From: Planctomycetaceae bacterium
GTDB taxonomy: Bacteria; Planctomycetota; Planctomycetia; Pirellulales; Pirellulaceae
DNA: 6,502 bases
Assembly (NCBI GenBank): GCA_003501565.1
Contig: DNPC01000542.1
Span: 1-6,502 of the forward strand
Direction of reading: 5' to 3'
Shown: positions 1 to 4,347 of the stretch, piece by piece
Position numbering within the stretch: the first letter of the stretch is position 1
How the letters are laid out: each line of letters starts with the position of its first letter
Made by a program: the position numbers and the translations under genes
The notes under the pieces: generated by a model
Database searches by the model: none
Seen by the model: the letters and a program-made list of their open reading frames with translations, nothing else
What the model was told of the DNA's origin: nothing

Positions 1-70
1 AGATATGGCAAATGCCATGCGGTGACTGGGCCGCGGAAGGGCCGTTTTAGGCGAACGGTGGAATTCACGA

Positions 71-140
71 ATGCACCGCTTGGGATCAGTTTACCACGCT
101 CGACTGGTCTACCGAACTATCGTGCAATGCTTTGTTAGCT
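71..140 (-). repeat. attC-like imperfect palindrome downstream of the membrane-protein gene
   Basis: On the plus strand ATGCAC (71-76) pairs with GTGCAAT (122-128) if A127 is bulged. Inside that, GGATCAGT (83-90) pairs with ACTGGTCT (103-110) over all eight positions, two of them G-U, leaving a 12-base loop (91-102). Outside the right arm is GTTAGCT (134-140), which reads AGCTAAC on the minus strand. That is one mismatch from the RYYYAAC simple site expected at the start of an attC following a minus-strand ORF. The other end should carry a matching GTTRRRY core but shows only GTTCGCC on the minus strand (forward 50-56), so the site is degenerate or not an attC. An unrelated hairpin, or a terminator without a T-tract, are alternatives. 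The bulged base in one arm and the position at the ORF end favour attC ancestry. Confidence 0.35.
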
Positions 141-658
141 AAGGTTTCGCCATTCCGTCGTGAACCGAAAGAGAATACGTTCAATACTGTATAAGGCAAG
201 TTGAAACAGACAACCAAGACGACCAGGGGTGTCATTTCGCGGGTTAGGTGAACAAGAGTAGCTTCAGGCAAGAAGGATTCATCAAACAGCCGCGCGTTGT
301 CGGAAAGAAACCAGCCCGAAAATGCAGTGAACGCTAGTAGATGAAGCAAGGTCAAGTGTTTCGACAGCGAGTAGAAGGCAACTGCTACGGCTAGCATCGC
401 AAGTAAATCTACGGCAAGCCCAGCCCAGAGAACGGACGTGTATTTTGTCTTCGGTATCTGCTCAAGCCAAAGCAGAGCTTCCGCCGAATCATGATGGACC
501 TCGCCCGCCAGCATTGGGAGAGGCCAACCGGTTTTGACGGTCCAATATTTCGGATTGAGCGGTGGCGGGCCCGGTCTCATCTCTTCGTGGGTCGACGCCC
601 CACGTATGACGAACCAAGTGACAGCCACCAGACTGAGTATTACGCCAACGATGTTCAT
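86..658 (-). CDS. Hypothetical four-helix membrane protein
   Basis: I do not recognise a family for this 190-aa protein. From the chosen ATG (starts MNIVGVILSL) there are four hydrophobic segments at about residues 3-20, 75-97, 101-118 and 142-163. A Pro-rich polar stretch (about 21-72, with PGPPPLNPKYW near 29-39) separates helices 1 and 2. The topology fits a small inner-membrane protein with one large loop, and no catalytic or metal-binding motif stands out. The frame can be extended to a TTG at 694, but that start would lie inside a palindromic repeat and adds only 12 polar residues, so the ATG at 658 is preferred. No clear SD sequence precedes any candidate start. The last 17 or so residues (from ANKALH, residue 174) are encoded by the right arm and loop of the downstream palindrome, as often happens in integron cassette ORFs. 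The gene is probably real because of its well-formed helices, but its function is unknown. Confidence 0.62.
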   Translation of the reverse strand: MNIVGVILSLVAVTWFVIRGASTHEEMRPGPPPLNPKYWTVKTGWPLPMLAGEVHHDSAEALLWLEQIPKTKYTSVLWAGLAVDLLAMLAVAVAFYSLSKHLTLLHLLAFTAFSGWFLSDNARLFDESFLPEATLVHLTREMTPLVVLVVCFNLPYTVLNVFSFGSRRNGETLANKALHDSSVDQSSVVN

Positions 659-689
659 GGCACGCATCCGAGAGCAAGTATCGGCAGCG

Positions 690-768
690 TGCAACGTGCA
701 ACGTGCCGCCGAAAATGATAATGAGGCAATCTAAGCTAGCGACGGCGTATTCGTTGCAATGCCCTGTT
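690..768 (-). repeat. attC-like imperfect palindrome between the Fur-like pseudogene and the membrane-protein gene
   Basis: On the plus strand TGCAACG (697-703) pairs perfectly with CGTTGCA (752-758), and CGCCG (707-711) pairs perfectly with CGGCG (743-747). The two stems are separated by small internal loops of 3 and 4 bases and enclose a 31-base loop. The left arm is doubled: the heptamer CGTGCAA occurs twice in tandem (688-694, 695-701), followed by a partial third copy. The right arm continues into TGCAATGCCCTGTT (755-768), which matches TGCAATGCTTTGTT at 123-136 in 12 of 14 bases. Double stems separated by unpaired bases are typical of integron attC sites, but a proper GTTRRRY core is missing at both ends. 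It could instead be a hairpin terminator for the gene upstream on the minus strand, although no T-run follows. Confidence 0.35.
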
Positions 769-1055
769 CGTGGTTTTGCGATTGCGCCACAACTCAGCGT
801 ACCGTGTATCGTCGGCTCTATCCATCACTAGCCGAGGTTAAAAGGCCCGCATCGACCAGGTCGGCGAGCGATCTGTACATGGTTGGTCTCGAAATACGCT
901 GATCCTCTGGAAGTTCCAAAATGGCGTTGGCTACGTCGTCTGCAGTGAACGAAGGCTCCAGAGACAGCACGAACTTAGCTATGTTGCGGCGTACCCTGCA
1001 TACCCTTCCGACCGAGATAGTCCAGCAATGGTGCAAGATAGTCATCAGGATTCAT
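736..1055 (-). pseudogene. Fur-type winged-helix regulator, broken by two frameshifts and lacking the metal-binding domain
   Basis: Three minus-strand frames join into one Fur-like DNA-binding domain. Frame A starts at the ATG at 1055 (MNPDDYLAPLLDYLGRKG, then MQGTPQ) and stops at 977. Frame B, open down to the TAG at 820-818, gives IAKFVLSLEPSFTADDV and then ISRPTMYRSLADLVDAGLLT. Frame C continues from about 834 with RLVMDRADDTRYAEL and ends at a TAG at 738-736. Compared from memory with E. coli Fur (GLKVTLPRLKIL, ATVYRVLNQFDDAGIVTR, GGKSVFEL), helix 1, the recognition helix and the wing all line up, but only across the frame changes near 980-990 and 833-836. The Arg of the T-x-x-R motif is lost at the first junction. 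No His/Cys-rich C-terminal metal-binding and dimerisation domain follows; frame C ends in a short basic tail inside the palindrome at 690-768. The single longest frame (1045-818) would give a 75-aa product with an unrelated N-terminus. Sequencing error is possible but would need two separate indels. No SD is seen before 1055. Confidence 0.6.
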
Positions 1056-1095
1056 TGATTGATCGGCCGAACTCAGTAACGGGGAAACCAAGTGC

Positions 1096-1109
1096 AGTTG
1101 CGAACAACT
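1096..1109 (-). terminator. Weak hairpin, possible terminator of the OPT operon
   Basis: On the minus strand AGTTG-TTCG-CAACT forms a five-base-pair stem with a UUCG tetraloop, 34 bases past the stop codon of the two-helix protein gene. A second weak dyad, CTCAC (1108-1112) with GTGAG (1123-1127), overlaps it. No clear U-tract follows; only TTGGTTT appears a few bases on. This could be a weak terminator or an mRNA-end stabiliser, or it could be chance. Confidence 0.25.
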
Positions 1110-1142
1110 CACGCAGAAACAAGTGAGCGCGCGCTTACCAAC

Positions 1143-1703
1143 TCAAGTTTGCGGTTGGTTGGCTTTCGTCAGCTCGGCTACTGCGGCGTCAAAAAACGTG
1201 CGGGCGTATCGAACAGACTTTTCAACTTCATCGACGTATCCATCCGCCGAAGCTGACCAGGCACGATTCATGTAACGTTCACCGCTGGCAAATTCCGTCA
1301 TGACAGCGGCGAATACGGAAGTGCCGAATCGATTAACCAACACATGCCGTCCATCGGCGAAGTCTGCACACGGCGGAACACATTGTTCATCGATATACTC
1401 TAAAACATCTTCGCACGTCATTTCGTCCAGCTTTTCGTCCAGCTCTACGATTCGCTGCGCAACTATCTGCAAACTGTCACGGACAGTTTCAAAGTCGCTT
1501 TCCGAATCTGCTGATGCTTGCGATTTCTGGGACTTGTCTATGCGAATCAGAACAACACCCACGATGCCAACTGCAGCACCAGCGGCATATATACCCCACG
1601 GAATTGTGCTCCACTTGTCGTCTTTGTTTTCCAATCGCGAGACACAAGCCAGCGAGCCACCGAGGAACCCGATCCAAAGAAGGATTTGCCCGAAGATTGC
1701 CAT
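1143..1703 (-). CDS. Two-helix membrane protein coupled to the OPT transporter
   Basis: This 186-aa protein has no family I recognise. It has two hydrophobic segments (about residues 2-22 and 36-54) joined by a short charged loop (RLENKDDK), which makes a hairpin in the membrane. A polar Ser-rich linker follows (about 57-70), then a soluble C-terminal part. Residues 71-105 are acidic with heptad-like hydrophobic spacing and may form a coiled coil. The C-terminal part contains Cys97, Cys108 and Cys112; the last two form a C-x3-C pair and could bind metal or form a disulfide, but this is inference. The ATG at 1703 is two bases past the OPT stop codon (TGA, 1708-1706) and has ACAGG (1714-1710) six bases upstream as SD. 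A TTG at 1709 overlapping that stop is an alternative start two codons longer. The tight spacing implies translational coupling and a shared role with the transporter, perhaps as an accessory or regulatory subunit. Confidence 0.72.
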   Translation of the reverse strand: MAIFGQILLWIGFLGGSLACVSRLENKDDKWSTIPWGIYAAGAAVGIVGVVLIRIDKSQKSQASADSESDFETVRDSLQIVAQRIVELDEKLDEMTCEDVLEYIDEQCVPPCADFADGRHVLVNRFGTSVFAAVMTEFASGERYMNRAWSASADGYVDEVEKSVRYARTFFDAAVAELTKANQPQT

Positions 1704-1705
1704 GA

Positions 1706-3478
1706 TCAACCTGTAAAGAAAATCTGATAAACCGCGTTGCCTACATTTACAAGTGCTTCACCCACTATCAGGCCAGCCGCGATCGGTACACCGACGTCGT
1801 AACCAAATCGTTTGCCCGCCGTCGCATCGCTGAGTACCCGCAGCAGGTTGCCGAACGTGTAAGTCAACACGATTGAAAAAGGCATGTAAAATCCGAGTCC
1901 AACCAAGACACCGATACCGCCCAGCCCACTTACGGCCAGGAGTAATCCCATACCAGCCCCCGCGGTATATCGATACGCGGGAACGTCGCCCGTTACGATG
2001 CCTTCGATCGTGGCTGCCAAGGCCTGCGCTTGAGGCGCTGGCAGCGCCTCAGATCCCAGTCCAATTCCTCCAGATTCAATGTTGGCTTGATGCAGTAGAA
2101 ACATCAGCCAAACTACGATCAGCGGGCCAATCCAAGTACCAATGAACTGTGCGATCTGCTGTCGCCTGGGAACGCCTCCGATTAGGTAGCCTGATTTGAG
2201 GTCGAGCATAATGTCGCTGGCTTGTGATATCGCCAGGCAAACTGCTGCTCCAACAATCATCGATACCTTAATCGTCGTTATCGTATCGGTCCCGTCTTTG
2301 ATAGCGAAGATCAGCAGTGTGACGGCGATGAGCGTCATGCCTGACAGCGGTGACCAATTCGTTCGGCCGATGCATTCGGCAACGATGACGCCTGCTACCC
2401 AAATCCAACCGACACCCAGCAGCGTCATAAGGACCGCGCGTGCAACCGAGAGTTCTCCTCCTGCCACGCTCCACGCGATCCACAGCATCATCAAACTGCC
2501 AATGAAGATCATCAAGTAGAGTAACCAAATCGGCAGCTCATCTTTCTTGGCGACATCACCGCCGGATCGATCTGACGCGCCGCGCAGGGAACCGAGCGCA
2601 CTAAGAATCATCGGTAAGGCAGCGGCAATCCCGCCGAGCGCGGCGCCGATGAGCATGCCGATTCCTGTCGGTCGATAAAGCGTACCTCGCATCGTCTCCG
2701 GTTCGTTCGTCAGGCTCGCCACATCAGCGCCAGCGAACTGCGACAAGATGGGTGACAGCACGAAATAGCAGAAGAAACCGCCCGCTCCGAACCAGAATCC
2801 GCCCTTGCCTGACAGATAGCCCACTCCAACCGTCATAATGGAAATGTAGAATACGATATTAAGCATCGGTGGCAGTCCGAATGCCTCGCCAGCTGGCCAA
2901 TCATGATCGCTACCCATGAATCGCAGAACACACAATTGGCAAACGGCCGCGATTCCAACGCCGCCCAACAGCAATACTGCTTTACGCACGCCTGCGCCTG
3001 GACTCTTTAGTATCGTAGCAACGGCGATTCCACCCGGGTAAGCCAGTCGATCGAAATCGATCATCTGTTTACGCAAGGGGATGACAAAACACAGCCCAAC
3101 GATGCAGCCAGTGATCGCTGCCAGAATAAGTAGCGGCTGGTTGATATCGGCCAGTTCGGAGAATCGTTCTTGCTGCGAAAGTATCAACAGGGCTGGCACA
3201 CTAAACATAATGCCACTCGAGGCACCGTTTACTGCGGATGCAATCGTTTGATTGATGTTGTTCTCGACGATGCTGGTGCGTCGTAAAACCCCGCGCAGGA
3301 TTCCCCAGCCCAAGATGGCCGCCAGCTCCGATCCTTCGATGGAAAAACCAAGCATCAACGATGCATAAGCAACTGATATGGTAAGAACGATGCCGATGGC
3401 CCAGCCGACTAGGATGGCTACCCACGTGAATTCGGGGTAATCGCCGTGCATATGTTTAATGCTTGGGCCAGCTCGCAT
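1706..3478 (-). CDS. OPT-family oligopeptide transporter
   Basis: This 590-aa polytopic membrane protein belongs to the OPT family (oligopeptide and metal-chelate carriers, normally proton-driven, in the cytoplasmic membrane). Recognisable OPT features are YPGGIAVATIL at about 147-157 (the family's YPxGxA region after a basic loop), GRTNWSPLSGMT at 371-382 (compare NxPISGMT), and DIMLDLKSGYLIGGVPRRQQ at 422-441 (compare the classic DLKTGYLxGATPRKQ). Hydrophobic segments fill most of the length, about 13-16 in all, with one long polar loop at about 298-315. The length is typical of bacterial OPT proteins. The ATG at 3478 is chosen because AAAAGG (3491-3486) sits seven bases upstream. An in-frame ATG at 3451 would remove only nine residues, and upstream extension to 3583 adds a non-hydrophobic, Pro/Ser-rich stretch that looks untranslated. 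It is the first gene of an operon with the two-helix protein and is divergent from the NTF2-like gene. The substrate could be peptides or metal-siderophore complexes; sequence alone does not decide. Confidence 0.9.
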   Translation of the reverse strand: MRAGPSIKHMHGDYPEFTWVAILVGWAIGIVLTISVAYASLMLGFSIEGSELAAILGWGILRGVLRRTSIVENNINQTIASAVNGASSGIMFSVPALLILSQQERFSELADINQPLLILAAITGCIVGLCFVIPLRKQMIDFDRLAYPGGIAVATILKSPGAGVRKAVLLLGGVGIAAVCQLCVLRFMGSDHDWPAGEAFGLPPMLNIVFYISIMTVGVGYLSGKGGFWFGAGGFFCYFVLSPILSQFAGADVASLTNEPETMRGTLYRPTGIGMLIGAALGGIAAALPMILSALGSLRGASDRSGGDVAKKDELPIWLLYLMIFIGSLMMLWIAWSVAGGELSVARAVLMTLLGVGWIWVAGVIVAECIGRTNWSPLSGMTLIAVTLLIFAIKDGTDTITTIKVSMIVGAAVCLAISQASDIMLDLKSGYLIGGVPRRQQIAQFIGTWIGPLIVVWLMFLLHQANIESGGIGLGSEALPAPQAQALAATIEGIVTGDVPAYRYTAGAGMGLLLAVSGLGGIGVLVGLGFYMPFSIVLTYTFGNLLRVLSDATAGKRFGYDVGVPIAAGLIVGEALVNVGNAVYQIFFTG

Positions 3479-3485
3479 TGAATTG

Positions 3486-3491
3486 CCTTTT
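3486..3491 (-). promoter_or_regulatory. Ribosome binding site deciding the OPT start
   Basis: The minus strand reads AAAAGG followed by seven bases and the ATG at 3478. This is one of the better SD sequences in the window and supports 3478 over the longer frame beginning at 3583. Confidence 0.55.
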
Positions 3492-3518
3492 CGCGAAACT
3501 CTTGGAAGTAGGTTCGGT

Positions 3519-3524
3519 AGTATA
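3519..3524 (-). promoter_or_regulatory. Possible -10 element for the OPT operon
   Basis: TATACT on the minus strand matches the sigma-70 -10 consensus in five of six positions and lies about 40 bases before the OPT start. No good -35 hexamer is found at 16-18 bases spacing (GGTCCA at 17), so this remains a weak candidate. The rest of the 200-bp divergent spacer (3479-3678) shows only a short dyad, GGACT (3576-3580) with AGTCC (3596-3600). Confidence 0.22.
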
Positions 3525-3660
3525 CCCGGTGCGACGCAGAGTGGACCGCAGCTGGGTAGCGAATCACCGCTCCGCGGACTCAATCAAACGCATAAAGTCC
3601 AACTCGGAGAACACAAACGCCTGTAGAATGATCATCTCTGCAGGGCTCATTTTGACAACT

Positions 3661-3670
3661 AGAGAAGAAG
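3661..3670 (+). promoter_or_regulatory. Ribosome binding site deciding a GTG start
   Basis: The purine-rich AGAGAAGAAG ends eight bases before the GTG at 3679. It selects this GTG over the in-frame ATG at 3628, which lacks an SD and would place a polar and charged stretch in front of the signal peptide. Confidence 0.45.
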
Positions 3671-3678
3671 TGATAGAC

Positions 3679-4167
3679 GTGAATCAATCAACCACCACAA
3701 GCATAAAATTCGCTACTGGCATTTTCGGTGTCTTGTTTATCTGCGGCAGTGTCGATGCTGCAGATCATCCCGCATTTCAGCCGGTTAAGGAATTGTTCGC
3801 CGCGATGTCCAAACAGGACGGGAAAGCGATGAAGGCAACTTCAACGGAAGACTTCCAGTTGTTAGAGGATGGCGAAGACTGGACAATGCAGAAACTGATT
3901 GCGGCCGTCCAACCCAAAGGTAAACCGTATGAACGTAAGAATTTCTTCTGCCAGATCCGTGCCCGACAAAAAGGCAGCGTCGCTTGGGTAAGCTACTGGA
4001 ACAAGGCTGAGATACTTCGCGAGTCCCGGCGAACCACGGTCGTGTGGCTTGAAAGTGCCGTTATGGTACGCGAAGAAGGTCGCTGGAAAGTTCAACTCTT
4101 GCATTCCACGCGGCTGGAACCGGGCAAGTACCCGCAAGACATTGAATGGGTTCAGTTTAAAGCGTAA
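3679..4167 (+). CDS. Secreted NTF2/SnoaL-like protein
   Basis: This 162-aa protein begins with a Sec-type signal peptide: a Lys at 10, a hydrophobic core at about 11-24 (FATGIFGVLFICGS) and a likely cleavage after VDA (residue 27). The mature part (about 30-150) looks like a small NTF2-like fold (SnoaL/DUF4440 style). It has an N-terminal helix with the pattern VKELFAAMSKQDGKAM, then ending strands with WVSYW (103-107), TTVVWLESAVMVREEGRWKV (119-138) and QLLHSTRL. The EEGRWKVQLLHSTR ending is a hallmark of this class. Such domains bind small ligands or act as enzymes, but no catalytic set can be named here, so the function is open. The frame stays open upstream to 3463, overlapping the OPT 5' end on the other strand; that extension has no signal-like features and is rejected. 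The gene lies 180 bp upstream of the M3 peptidase gene on the same strand, which hints at but does not prove a link in function. Confidence 0.75.
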   Translation: MNQSTTTSIKFATGIFGVLFICGSVDAADHPAFQPVKELFAAMSKQDGKAMKATSTEDFQLLEDGEDWTMQKLIAAVQPKGKPYERKNFFCQIRARQKGSVAWVSYWNKAEILRESRRTTVVWLESAVMVREEGRWKVQLLHSTRLEPGKYPQDIEWVQFKA

Positions 4168-4174
4168 CCGTAGT

Positions 4175-4279
4175 TTGGGCAGTTTCAGTCTTCGCTCGCA
4201 CAGTTTATTCTGGCGGCCCAAGGCGGTAGAACTAGATCGCCTGCAGGTAGCTCAGCCTTCATCGGAATGGCTGCCACCT
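4175..4279 (+). terminator. Inverted repeats after the NTF2-like gene, possible transcript end
   Basis: TTGGGC (4175-4180) can pair with GCCCAA (4216-4221), starting eight bases past the stop codon of the NTF2-like gene. Further on, AGGT and AGCC (4245-4248, 4254-4257) can pair with GGCT and ACCT (4269-4272, 4276-4279). Neither is followed by a T-run, so intrinsic termination is uncertain. The stretch 4168-4347 holds no convincing gene; a frame running through it (4049-4402) is a shadow. Confidence 0.2.
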
Positions 4280-4287
4280 AAGCACAG

Positions 4288-4312
4288 TTCCGCAGCACAA
4301 TATTCTGCGAAA
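4288..4312 (+). promoter_or_regulatory. Dyad upstream of the peptidase gene, possible operator
   Basis: TTCCGCAG (4288-4295) and CTGCGAAA (4305-4312) are inverted copies matching at seven of eight positions around a nine-base AT-rich centre (CACAATATT). The dyad lies 35 bases before the start codon at 4348, where an operator or promoter would be expected. TATTCT at 4301-4306, inside it, could be a -10 element but has no matching -35. It could also be chance. Confidence 0.25.
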
Positions 4313-4347
4313 ACCTTTCATCCAGAACACAATTCGAAGTTCGATCT

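Noticed and set aside
5..18. Palindrome ATGGCA-AA-TGCCAT at the left edge
   Set aside because: Six-base arms with a two-base loop cannot form a normal hairpin, and nothing nearby shows a gene it could regulate; context is cut off by the window edge.
1300..1716. 138-residue plus-strand frame opposite the two-helix protein gene
   Set aside because: It is rich in Ser, Thr and Cys without pattern, while the minus-strand frame has membrane segments, an SD and operon spacing.
3479..3583. Long form of the OPT protein starting at 3583
   Set aside because: The extra 35 residues are Pro/Ser/Cys-rich without hydrophobic character, and a good SD precedes the ATG at 3478.
3652..3678. TTGACA at 3652-3657 followed by a GATAGA-like -10, as promoter of the NTF2-like gene
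   Set aside because: The implied transcription start would fall inside the coding region just after the GTG at 3679, with no later good start codon, so the match is probably chance.
3463..3678. Upstream extension of the NTF2-like reading frame to 3463
   Set aside because: It would overlap the OPT 5' end on the other strand, has no SD, and puts over 70 polar residues in front of a clear signal peptide.
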